Shown: positions 1 to 6,352, numbered from the stretch's first letter. The stretch: DNA of 9,769 nucleotides from Parachlamydiaceae bacterium (GCA_013817115.1 JACDDG010000068.1:1-9769); one strand, 5' to 3'. Numbers and translations are program-made. The notes: generated by a model from the sequence alone, not told the origin.

Positions 1-115
1 CGGTTAAATGATCAAAAATGGCCCCATATATGAATATTGGGTCATTTTTGATCATTTAACCCCGGGCACTTTGGCGAAGTTTTATTGTAAGCGGATTTGC
101 AAGACACAGTACTAG
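1..115 (+). repeat. Left copy of a 115-base terminal inverted repeat
   Basis: This stretch is repeated in inverted orientation at 9655-9769. The two copies agree at 114 of 115 positions; the only difference is G at 21, where the other copy gives A when read in the same direction. Similarity stops after position 115 (T at 116 here, A in the other copy). The outer part is a hairpin (2-61). The inner part, 62-115, is unique-looking sequence containing CCCGGG and ending in AGTACTAG. No transposase lies next to it. It may be the end of an insertion sequence, a MITE-like element, or another dispersed repeat. I cannot name the family. Confidence 0.95.
2..61. repeat. Long hairpin (palindrome) inside the left terminal repeat
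   Basis: Bases 2-24 pair with 39-61, giving 23 pairs. All are Watson-Crick except G21 opposite T42. After a C25/T38 mismatch, four more pairs (26-29 with 34-37) leave a 4-base loop at 30-33. The arms begin GGTTAAATGATCAAAAATG. A stem this long could end transcription from either side or form a cruciform, and it readily breaks short-read assemblies. There is no T-tract after the stem like that of a classic intrinsic terminator, so the function is open. Confidence 0.9.
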
Positions 116-714
116 TTAAAAACACGGAGTTTCCAGACGTATTGTCAAAAAATATACCCGGTCAAATTTATTTTTTAAAAGATATAATTGAAAACCCTTC
201 TCTTTTTATTGAAACGCCTGAACACTATGATGAATTCACATCTTGCCTCAAAATGAGAATCGACTATAAGAGACAAGAAATCAAGAATCTTACGGTTGAG
301 CAAAAAGAATTATGGATAAAAAAGTGTAAGTATATCCAAGAAAAAATTGCAATGAATAACAAGATTATGACAAAAGAAACTATCAATAGTCAATTAATTT
401 TATTAAATGACTATTCCAGCGAAATAATGAGAAGCTTTAGTGATTATTTAGTTCAGCTCAAAACAAATATAAATAATTCTACGGGGAGCTCAATAAATTG
501 CAGCTTTAATTTTCACTTTAATTTTCTTCTAGCGGATGTTCAGGATGGGGAAAAATTAAAAAAATTTAAAAACAAAAAATATGAAATGCCATATCTTGCG
601 CAAACGAATGAGATGACTCAAGACATACGAAAGGTAATTGAAGAAGATGTTTACGAGCATTTAAATGAATTGGCCAAAATTGGCATTGTGGGAACAGTCA
701 TTTTTTCTAACTAA
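97..714 (+). CDS. Unrecognised hypothetical protein, probably 5'-truncated by the repeat
   Basis: The open frame of 205 codons has no ATG until residue 53. The only start-like codon near its beginning is a TTG at 97, inside the terminal repeat, eight bases after an in-frame TAA at 88-90 and without a convincing ribosome binding site. The first six codons therefore come from the repeat, and the gene's own sequence starts at about base 116. I read this as the 3' part of a gene cut by the repeat insertion, although a short protein starting at TTG cannot be excluded. The product is rich in Lys, Asn, Glu and Ile. It has a charged, probably helical stretch at about residues 54-100 and no signal peptide or membrane segment. 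I recognise no family. The base composition is very A+T-rich, about 30% G+C in the lines I counted. Confidence 0.5.
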   Translation: MQDTVLVKNTEFPDVLSKNIPGQIYFLKDIIENPSLFIETPEHYDEFTSCLKMRIDYKRQEIKNLTVEQKELWIKKCKYIQEKIAMNNKIMTKETINSQLILLNDYSSEIMRSFSDYLVQLKTNINNSTGSSINCSFNFHFNFLLADVQDGEKLKKFKNKKYEMPYLAQTNEMTQDIRKVIEEDVYEHLNELAKIGIVGTVIFSN

Positions 715-750
715 AATTTTGAGGCATGCATTTAGGCACGACTGTTTTTA

Positions 751-779
751 TTGACTAAAAAAATTAAAATTTTTATATA
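751..779 (+). promoter_or_regulatory. Putative sigma-70-type promoter for the dehydrogenase remnant
   Basis: TTGACT at 751-756 is separated by 17 bases from TATATA at 774-779. Both are close to the consensus boxes and the spacing is ideal. It lies about 60 bases upstream of the ATG at 839. The surrounding DNA is extremely A+T-rich, so such matches occur easily by chance. The gene it would drive is broken. Confidence 0.45.
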
Positions 780-838
780 TAAATTATAGATAAAGATTTT
801 TTATAGTCTAATTATACACCCATAAAAATGGAAAAATT

Positions 839-1043
839 ATGAATAACAAGAAACTTGTCGGCAAAGTTGCCATTGTTACCGGCCTTCAAAAGGGATTGGA
901 TCTTCAATTGCTTAGAATTAGCTAAAGAAGGCGCTAACGTCGTTGTGAATTATGCTTCTAGCAAAGAGGGAGCTCAAAATGTTGTGGATGATATTGTTAA
1001 AAATGGTGGAAAAGCAATAGCTATTCAAGCGAATTTTATTTAA
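839..1043 (+). pseudogene. Frameshifted N-terminal remnant of a short-chain dehydrogenase/reductase (SDR)
   Basis: From the ATG at 839 the frame reads MNNKKLVGKVAIVTG, the classic first strand and start of the TGxxxGIG cofactor loop of SDR enzymes such as 3-oxoacyl-ACP reductase or glucose 1-dehydrogenase. One base is missing near 880, where GGCCTTCA stands for an expected Gly-Ala-Ser. The next frame reads SKGIGSSIA and ends at a TAG near 911. A second missing base moves the remainder into a third frame, which reads ELAKEGANVVVNYAS and continues to KAIAIQAN before a TAA at 1041-1043. So all three frames are needed for only about 67 residues, whereas SDR proteins are usually about 250. The catalytic Tyr-x3-Lys region is absent. 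This is a dead gene stub. The preserved codon-level similarity suggests the decay is recent. Confidence 0.85.
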
Positions 1044-1084
1044 AAACTTCTACATCTTATACGATAAGAGGACAACTTACCTAG

Positions 1085-1588
1085 TTGTTAAACGAAGAGT
1101 ATAACTTAGATAACGGCTATTGCCCAGAAATGCTTTCGAAAATTTTTCAAGCATTTAATCCTATCAACGAAATGAGTAACATTTCACTCGTTTGTAAGTT
1201 ATGGAAAGAACTAACTATTGTTAGTTGTTTTCAACAATTGTACGAGAAACAGTCTATTTCAATGAAGGAATTGACTTTTTACAATATAAGACTAAGACAA
1301 TGTGAGGACATGTCGTCAAATTGGGATGATATATTTCGACATTGTAAAAATTTCATAACATTGGATTTTTCAAGAGCTTATCAAGAAAAATATTATGGTG
1401 AATGGAATGATATGTTTTGGATGCAAGATGATGATATATGTAGCATCATTAAATCTGCTGGAAAACATTGTAGGGCAATATCAATGATAGATTTTACAGA
1501 TGCCGTACATGTGGGAGATTCAACTAAAGCTAGAATCGAAGAATATTTCCCTGATCTAAAGTACTCTGACTTTAGGTACAAGCTCTAA
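1085..1588 (+). CDS. F-box domain protein, candidate secreted effector
   Basis: Residues 13-50 match the F-box pattern: CPEMLSKIFQAFNP, then SLVCKLWKEL, with the conserved Pro, Leu, Ile-Phe, Ser-Leu-Val-Cys and Trp positions. In eukaryotes the F-box binds Skp1 and recruits targets to SCF ubiquitin ligases, and intracellular bacteria use F-box proteins as effectors in the host cell. After the F-box, ITLDFS at 91-96 and AISMIDFTDA at 131-140 hint at decayed leucine-rich repeats, the usual target-binding part. The first possible start is a TTG directly after an in-frame TAG, 12 bases from an AAGAGGA motif at 1066-1072. The next, an ATG at 1130, would cut into the F-box. At 167 residues it is short for an F-box/LRR protein and may be trimmed. 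It converges on sctT with 14 bases between the stop codons. Its A+T-rich composition suggests acquisition from a host or another symbiont. No secretion signal can be proven from the sequence. Confidence 0.72.
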   Translation: MLNEEYNLDNGYCPEMLSKIFQAFNPINEMSNISLVCKLWKELTIVSCFQQLYEKQSISMKELTFYNIRLRQCEDMSSNWDDIFRHCKNFITLDFSRAYQEKYYGEWNDMFWMQDDDICSIIKSAGKHCRAISMIDFTDAVHVGDSTKARIEEYFPDLKYSDFRYKL

Positions 1589-1602
1589 CCTCGATCTTAA
1601 CC

Positions 1603-2475
1603 TTAAATACTACCAGCGGCATCATCAAGGTAAGGCGCATCTGGATTGAACATATGAATCATCCTGCCAATAGTGGTGATCCACATCAAAGCCTGTTTGG
1701 CAATCTCTTCGTTAAACAACTTAAATCCTGCCCAAACGATAACCAAAGCCAACAACGACTTCAAAGGCATGCCTAGGAACGTGATTTGCACCTGCGGTGC
1801 TAACCGATTCGCTATCCCCAGAAACACATCCGTCATCAAAATTGATAAAAGGGCAGGTGTTGCCAATTGTATGCTCAAGATCATGAATTGGTTGAAAAGC
1901 TGAATCATGAATAAGGAAAAAGGTGTCTTAGGTAAAAAAAATGCAGAGCTAAAGAACTCGTTAGGTGGAACCATTGTGTAAGATGTCCTGATCAATTCTA
2001 TCACCATGAATGGACCATTGATTGCCCAAAATATTAAAATCATTACAAAATTAAAAAGCGTACCCAAAGGAGATGACTGATTTTGAATCGTAGGGTCATT
2101 CACCATCAAACTTGCGCCACCGCGTTGGTGGTCAATAATAATACCGGCATTTTGAACCACTGTAAAAGGCATACTGATCATAAAGCCAATCAACAAACCG
2201 ATGAAAAGCTCCTTCATCATCAGAATAACCAAAAACGAATTAAAAGCTACCGGTGCGGTTGTCACTGCTAGGAGATGTGGCACAAAAATGACAAACATCG
2301 AAATTGCAAAAGTCATTTTGACAGGATGAGGCAAAACTTTTGCTCCGAAAAATGGAGCTTGAGCAACAATAGGCAAAAAACGGGCTAAAAATAGAAAGAG
2401 AAGGGTTAATGGTGCTAAGGCATTTCCTTGAGCCAAAGCACTATTAATGAACAAATTTAAATAATTCTCATCCAT
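1603..2475 (-). CDS. sctT: Type III secretion export gate protein SctT (YscT/FliR family)
   Basis: SctT is an inner-membrane component of the type III export gate, which it forms with SctR and SctS, and is the counterpart of flagellar FliR. The 290 residues are the normal family length and mostly hydrophobic, with membrane segments at about 21-40, 55-70, 80-105, 138-160, 187-215 and 240-255. Family motifs are clear: NAGIIIDHQRGG at 109-120, followed by a QNQSSPLG segment (131-138), and TDVFLGIANRLAPQ at 215-228 followed by a GMPLK turn (235-239). The ATG at 2475 is preceded by only a weak AGG, and sctS ends 16 bases upstream, so the gene probably depends on read-through from sctS. It is the last gene of the unit. 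No intrinsic terminator is visible in the 14 bases before the converging F-box gene. Confidence 0.95.
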   Translation of the reverse strand: MDENYLNLFINSALAQGNALAPLTLLFLFLARFLPIVAQAPFFGAKVLPHPVKMTFAISMFVIFVPHLLAVTTAPVAFNSFLVILMMKELFIGLLIGFMISMPFTVVQNAGIIIDHQRGGASLMVNDPTIQNQSSPLGTLFNFVMILIFWAINGPFMVIELIRTSYTMVPPNEFFSSAFFLPKTPFSLFMIQLFNQFMILSIQLATPALLSILMTDVFLGIANRLAPQVQITFLGMPLKSLLALVIVWAGFKLFNEEIAKQALMWITTIGRMIHMFNPDAPYLDDAAGSI

Positions 2476-2491
2476 AGAAAAAACAACCTAA

Positions 2492-2767
2492 TTAAGTAGG
2501 GAAACTCCAAGCAGGAAAATGCGTAAAAATATCTAAAGCAAAGCTCATGATCTGCCCACCTAGCCATCCACCCATAAACATCAAAGTCAGCGTCACGGCC
2601 ACAAGTTTAATTGTAAAAGAAAGAGTTTGCTCTTGAATCTGCGTAGCCGCTTGAAAGATAGCCACGATGATTCCAAAAAACATACTGATTAAAATCGGCG
2701 GAGCCGAAAGGATCAGAATTAATAAAAGACCCTGATAGGCTAGTTGAATGACATGTGATTGGAACAT
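2492..2767 (-). CDS. sctS: Type III secretion export gate protein SctS (YscS/FliQ family)
   Basis: SctS is the small two-helix subunit of the export gate, equivalent to FliQ. The 91 residues fit the family. There are two membrane helices, about 11-37 and 52-76. They carry the hallmark SAPPILIS (21-28) and the loop FQAATQIQEQTLSFTIK (38-54), which is the family signature. The ATG at 2767 is the only reasonable start, because the first helix begins about 10 residues later. It has only a weak GAGTAAG as ribosome binding site. The gap of 109 bases back to sctR is unusual in this otherwise tightly packed operon. Confidence 0.95.
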   Translation of the reverse strand: MFQSHVIQLAYQGLLLILILSAPPILISMFFGIIVAIFQAATQIQEQTLSFTIKLVAVTLTLMFMGGWLGGQIMSFALDIFTHFPAWSFPT

Positions 2768-2789
2768 TGCACTTACTCATTTTTAGAAG

Positions 2790-2852
2790 TCAAGTTTTAA
2801 AATGCACAATTTGGCCGCGTAAAAAGCTCCCGGACGCAGCCGAGTTTTCCAT
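2790..2852 (-). other. Possible 20-codon micro-ORF between sctR and sctS
   Basis: An ATG at 2852-2850 opens a frame of 20 codons ending in TGA at 2790-2792, reading MENSAASGSFLRGQIVHFKT. A strong AAGGAG lies 15 bases upstream, too far for efficient use. It overlaps the hairpin at 2813-2841. I do not recognise the peptide. It is probably a chance frame and is listed only because it fills an unusual gap in the operon. Confidence 0.15.
2813..2841 (-). promoter_or_regulatory. GC-rich hairpin in the sctR-sctS gap
   Basis: Read on the - strand, GGCTGCGT and ACGCGGCC pair over 8 positions (seven Watson-Crick and one G-U) around a 13-base loop. On the + strand one pair is lost to a C/A mismatch, so the structure favours the sct transcript. 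No run of T follows, so it does not look like an intrinsic terminator. It could mark an mRNA processing or stability site, or be part of a small inserted element. Confidence 0.4.
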
Positions 2853-2867
2853 TTTATTTAAACTTAA

Positions 2868-2873
2868 CTCCTT
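2868..2873 (-). promoter_or_regulatory. Orphan strong ribosome binding site after sctR
   Basis: The motif AAGGAG on the - strand lies 3 bases after the sctR stop codon. No ATG, GTG or TTG occurs within the usual 5-10 bases downstream. In a compact operon this is where the site for sctS would be expected, but sctS begins 100 bases further on with a poor site of its own. Confidence 0.4.
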
Positions 2874-2876
2874 ATG

Positions 2877-3845
2877 TTATCGGAATGTATTGACGAGACC
2901 CTCAATGAGTAACGTCCATCCATCTAGCATCACCAGCAAGAAAAGCTTCAGCGGCATTGAAATAGTTACCGGCGAAAGCATCATCATCCCCATGGCCAGT
3001 AAAATATTCGAGGTCACAAGGTCAATAACGAAAAAGGGAATGTAAATAAGCACACCAATTTCAAATGCCTCTTTAAGCTGACTGGTAATATAGGCAGGCA
3101 TGACGATCATAAAATCGTCCGGCTTTAAATTCTTTTTAAATTCTTCTGTCGGAAGTCCCTTATAGGCAATACGGTAAAAAAGGGCCTGATGTTTTACTGA
3201 GGAATTGCGCTTAAGAAATTCACGTAGAGGCTCTCTTGCAGCCTTCGCGACCTCAATGATATAACCTGAAGCTGCGGGTGAAGTCATCGATTCTGGAGTC
3301 GTTAAATGTTGCATAGCATCTTGTGAAGCATCGTACATTTTCATCGCTGTCGGATACATCACAAACAAACTTAACATAAATGCAACGCCGTTAATAATTT
3401 GGTTTGGAGGTGCTTGCTGCACACCCAAAGCACTACGTAAAAGGCCCAAAACCACGACGATCTTTAAGAAAGACGTTAGAATCATGATGATGAAAGGAGA
3501 CAGCGAAAGCAAAGAAAGCGCGACAGCTTGTGTAATTAACGAAGGCCTAGAAGAAATCGCAACGTCTTGTAAAAGTTCTTTTGATCCAGTCGGAAGGTTA
3601 TCCACTGGTGGAGCTTTTTTCGTTTCTGAAGTTGTCGATCTAGCACGCGAAGTCGAAGGATTAGTTGTAGTCTCATTGGAATCTTTTGGAGGAACAACTA
3701 CAAGAGTTTTAGCGACACTGGACGACGACGGAGTTTCACCTACGGGAGGTGCTGAAAACAAATCTGTGGGAAAAAACCAAAGAGCTGCTGTGAGAGCCAA
3801 TAAAGCCATCATTCCACGGTATGCAAAAATCAGATATCTATTCAT
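2877..3845 (-). CDS. sctR: Type III secretion export gate protein SctR (YscR/FliP family) with N-terminal extension
   Basis: SctR is the core subunit of the export gate, equivalent to FliP. The family domain runs from about residue 105 to the end: PFIIMILTSFLKIVVVLGLLR (117-137), then the LGVQQAPPNQIINGVAFMLS motif (140-159), a soluble loop at about 170-250, and the last hydrophobic hairpin containing FFVIDLVTSNILLAMGMMML (271-290) and ending near 320. The first 30 residues look like a signal peptide or membrane anchor. Residues 38-75 are a Ser/Thr-rich, low-complexity linker. The total of 322 exceeds the roughly 215-245 of most SctR/FliP proteins, but the chlamydial protein is also long, about 306 in Chlamydia. 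The ATG at 3845 has AGGACC just upstream, and sctL stops 9 bases before it. Confidence 0.95.
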   Translation of the reverse strand: MNRYLIFAYRGMMALLALTAALWFFPTDLFSAPPVGETPSSSSVAKTLVVVPPKDSNETTTNPSTSRARSTTSETKKAPPVDNLPTGSKELLQDVAISSRPSLITQAVALSLLSLSPFIIMILTSFLKIVVVLGLLRSALGVQQAPPNQIINGVAFMLSLFVMYPTAMKMYDASQDAMQHLTTPESMTSPAASGYIIEVAKAAREPLREFLKRNSSVKHQALFYRIAYKGLPTEEFKKNLKPDDFMIVMPAYITSQLKEAFEIGVLIYIPFFVIDLVTSNILLAMGMMMLSPVTISMPLKLFLLVMLDGWTLLIEGLVNTFR

Positions 3846-3854
3846 TTTGGTCCT

Positions 3855-4499
3855 TTATTCTGCAACTTTTTTTGGCTTTAAGAGTGTTTCAAAAGCCTTC
3901 TCAAGTACACGCCATTGATTTTCCAATTGGGCATTGATAATTCCCCCTTCGGTCTCGATAACGCATCCACCACTTTCGATGTCATTACGTTCGCGCAAAG
4001 AAAGAGATTCCACATTTTCAAAAAGATCTCGCAGGCGTTTTCTATTGGCTTCAAGACTCTCTAGATCTTTCTTATTAACATAGATGGTAATTTTTTTGTG
4101 CTGAGCCACTGATTTTAAGGAAGTAGCAACAATATCAACTATAGCATCATCAGAAAGTTCGATTTCTCGTCCAATAATTTTTTTAGCAGCTTTAAGTGCT
4201 ACGGGAGCGATCATTTTACCGACCTCAGCGCGAACTCTAACGATCTCTTGTTCCAAAGCAGCAATTGCTTGAGCCCAACTTTTAAATCCAAGTTCGAATC
4301 CGTCCTTTTCAGCTTGCAGCTTGATCTTTTCAATTTCTTCAAATTCTTCAATTTTGAAAGATTCTGCATCTTTTTGGACCAACTCAAGAACTTCTGCGGC
4401 GTTGAGTAACGTTGAAAATTCTTTAGCAGGTAAAATCTTCGTCTTAGGAGCTACATGGAGAGCATTTTCTTTAATCAAGCTGAAAATTTTTTTATTCAC
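3855..4499 (-). CDS. sctL: Type III secretion ATPase stator SctL (YscL/FliH family)
   Basis: SctL is the peripheral stalk that links the secretion ATPase SctN to the cytoplasmic platform. It is related to flagellar FliH and the E subunit of V-type ATPases. At 214 residues it has the expected build: a charged, probably coiled-coil N-terminal half (about 34-100) rich in Glu and Lys, and a globular C-terminal domain with KKITIYVNKKDLESL (135-149) and the family signature ESGGCVIETEGGIINAQLE (175-193). The start is a GTG at 4499 that overlaps the stop codon of the upstream gene in the sequence GTGA, a layout typical of translational coupling. It is followed closely by sctR. Confidence 0.9.
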   Translation of the reverse strand: MNKKIFSLIKENALHVAPKTKILPAKEFSTLLNAAEVLELVQKDAESFKIEEFEEIEKIKLQAEKDGFELGFKSWAQAIAALEQEIVRVRAEVGKMIAPVALKAAKKIIGREIELSDDAIVDIVATSLKSVAQHKKITIYVNKKDLESLEANRKRLRDLFENVESLSLRERNDIESGGCVIETEGGIINAQLENQWRVLEKAFETLLKPKKVAE

Positions 4500-5356
4500 G
4501 TTCCACTCATTTTCTTTAAATAGTTGAAAGTATTTAGCACTTGCAAAGATAGGTATACAGTTACTCCAGGGACTTCTTTCTTAGAATAGTTTTTCTTAAT
4601 GATCTGCCCTCGCCCTACATCTAGACGGTGTATGATGTGCCACATAAGATCTGAAGACTGCCCTGATAAAGCGTAACTTAAGCGCAGAAGCCCACGCCGA
4701 TGCAAAAGCCTTCCAAGTTGAACTTCATCGCCTTTCCAATTAATTAAACCGATTTTGACGGCTTTCAATTTTTCCTTCTGATGTAAACAAATACGCAAAA
4801 AATGCTGCTTTTTTAGGGATAAGCATTTATAAATAGCTTTCAATAGGACTTTATCAACAATGTGCCTAAGTTCCTCGGCCAAGTCGTAAATCCCCAGAAA
4901 ATCAATCAATTCTATTAATTGCGTTTTGTTCAACAAAGCTAGAGGGGAAGCAAAAGTCTCAGGCAAGAAGGTTACTGGCAATGGAGAGCTTTCCATAAAT
5001 TTGCGACAAAGAGAGGATAATAAAAATTCCCTTGAGACATCAGAAGCGGGCTTCAAAAGAGGGTGGCACATGAGTTTACTTAATGGGACAGCGCTGTCGG
5101 TGGGCAGAGCAGAGATAAGCATAGGCTGCAATGAAGATCTGAAAGTTTCAAGTACAGGCTGAAGCCAAGAGTAATGGATGTCTTTCAAAAAAGCACTAGG
5201 CTTCGTCATTACTTTTGAGGCTTCAGTCGAAGAAATCGTGTGGACAAGCACGTGCTCAGCCTCTTCCTTAGACAAGCCTTTCAGTAAAACCTCTGGAGCG
5301 CCTTGATGGAACCGGTTGATCAACACGCGCAACATTATAGCGCTTTTTAGCTCCAT
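4496..5356 (-). CDS. SctK-position type III secretion protein (Chlamydia CT560-like), possible FliG-like C-terminus
   Basis: This 286-residue gene sits between sctJ and sctL, where Yersinia has yscK, flagellar operons have fliG, and Chlamydia has CT560. SctK proteins bridge the membrane ring and the cytoplasmic platform, but they diverge strongly. No membrane segment or signal peptide is visible, so the product should be cytoplasmic. The N-terminal half is alpha-helical in character with no motif I recognise. The C-terminal part, about residues 140-255, recalls the FliG C-terminal domain: LLNKTQLIELIDFL, later LGRLLHRRGLLRLSYALSG (214-232), and a short helix pair ending HRLDVGRGQII (243-253). 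The assignment rests mainly on gene order. The start ATG lies 3 bases after the sctJ stop, and the end overlaps sctL by 4 bases. Confidence 0.7.
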   Translation of the reverse strand: MELKSAIMLRVLINRFHQGAPEVLLKGLSKEEAEHVLVHTISSTEASKVMTKPSAFLKDIHYSWLQPVLETFRSSLQPMLISALPTDSAVPLSKLMCHPLLKPASDVSREFLLSSLCRKFMESSPLPVTFLPETFASPLALLNKTQLIELIDFLGIYDLAEELRHIVDKVLLKAIYKCLSLKKQHFLRICLHQKEKLKAVKIGLINWKGDEVQLGRLLHRRGLLRLSYALSGQSSDLMWHIIHRLDVGRGQIIKKNYSKKEVPGVTVYLSLQVLNTFNYLKKMSGT

Positions 5357-5359
5357 AGT

Positions 5360-6352
5360 TTATGTCTCATCAATATCTTTATTTATTTTAGTATTAGGAC
5401 CACCTTTTGTATCCTCTTTGGCCTTTTCGACCGGTGCTTCCTCAATTTTATCTTTATCATCATGGGCGACTAAAGGTTTGATGCTAAATAATCCTTTGAT
5501 TCCACCGTGCCTAGCCAATACCGGTAAAAGTTTCCATAATAACCAAACTAGGGATAAAGCCATTAAGAGTAAAAGTATACAAAAGCTAAAGAAAATCCAT
5601 CTAAAACGTGAAGCCGATTCCTTAGCTACAACAATAGACCAAAGATTCACATATTGCTTAGCCTCTTCAAATGAAGCACCCATGTCTGAAGCCTCACCAT
5701 AACGAGAACGTTCCCAGACTACAGAAACATCATCAACGTTTAAACCCGTAATAGAGGAAGAGACAAAGCGTCGAATTTTAGTGACCAAATGAGGGTTGGG
5801 ATCATCCAATACACCCGAATGTTTGATCCATACGGAAGCCGTGATTTTGCCTCTGCTTTTGCCTGGATTTAAAGGGTCTTCTTCAGGAAATGAGACATGC
5901 ACTTCGGCATCTAAGATCCCTTCATATTTACGAATAGTACTGGCTAATTGCTCTGCCAGGGCAGCTCGATATTTAATTTTTTGTTCCAGGTCGGAAGAAA
6001 CTAGACCTCCTGTAGAGAAAATACCTAAAATACTTTGAGTCCGACGCCTTGGCAAACCTTGCTTATTGAGTTCACGCATTGCTTCATTTGCATCAGGCGT
6101 TTTCACAGCAACATCCCAGAGTGTAATTTTTTGTCCTCCCCCACCTCCAGAGTCTTCAGACTTAGATTTTTCGGCATCGATCCCTTTAGAAGAGAGGAAA
6201 ACTAGAATTTCATTGGCTTCGTTTTGATCCAATCCGTAGACGATTGTTTTTTTTCCTTCGCAGCTAGTCAAAAAAAGAAAAGCTCCAATCAGGAATAAAT
6301 AGCTAAAAATGAATTTTAAACTGGAGCTATATTTATTTATCATACTAGACAT
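5360..6352 (-). CDS. sctJ: Type III secretion inner-membrane ring lipoprotein SctJ (YscJ/FliF family)
   Basis: SctJ forms the periplasmic side of the inner-membrane ring. Residues 12-31 are a lipoprotein signal with lipobox LTSC, so Cys31 is the lipidation site. The first ring-building domain covers about 34-102, with IVYGLDQNEANEIL near its start. It is interrupted by a Gly-rich linker at 69-73. The second domain covers about 120-215, with LEQKIKYRAALAEQLASTIR (122-141) and the family segment DAEVHVSFPEEDPL (148-161). A membrane helix at about 252-274 is followed by a charged, Lys/Glu-rich cytoplasmic tail of about 55 residues. The ATG at 6352 lies 8 bases after a strong GGAGGA at 6361-6366, inside the end of thyX, and the two genes overlap by 8 bases. 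An ATG at codon 4 is a less likely start. Confidence 0.95.
   Translation of the reverse strand: MSSMINKYSSSLKFIFSYLFLIGAFLFLTSCEGKKTIVYGLDQNEANEILVFLSSKGIDAEKSKSEDSGGGGGQKITLWDVAVKTPDANEAMRELNKQGLPRRRTQSILGIFSTGGLVSSDLEQKIKYRAALAEQLASTIRKYEGILDAEVHVSFPEEDPLNPGKSRGKITASVWIKHSGVLDDPNPHLVTKIRRFVSSSITGLNVDDVSVVWERSRYGEASDMGASFEEAKQYVNLWSIVVAKESASRFRWIFFSFCILLLLMALSLVWLLWKLLPVLARHGGIKGLFSIKPLVAHDDKDKIEEAPVEKAKEDTKGGPNTKINKDIDET

Noticed and set aside
1393..1581. Minus-strand frame opposite the F-box gene
   Set aside because: It is a shadow of the F-box reading frame with no motif or start signal.
2813..2841. Intrinsic terminator between sctR and sctS
   Set aside because: The hairpin has no T-run after it, and ending transcription there would cut SctS and SctT from the unit.
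3484..3918. 144-codon plus-strand frame opposite sctR
   Set aside because: It is the antisense of the low-complexity N-terminal region of sctR, has no ribosome binding site, and sctR is unmistakable.
5316..5702. 128-codon plus-strand frame opposite sctJ
   Set aside because: It lies antisense to the membrane segment and tail of sctJ; its hydrophobic start mirrors that composition, and it is not a credible gene.
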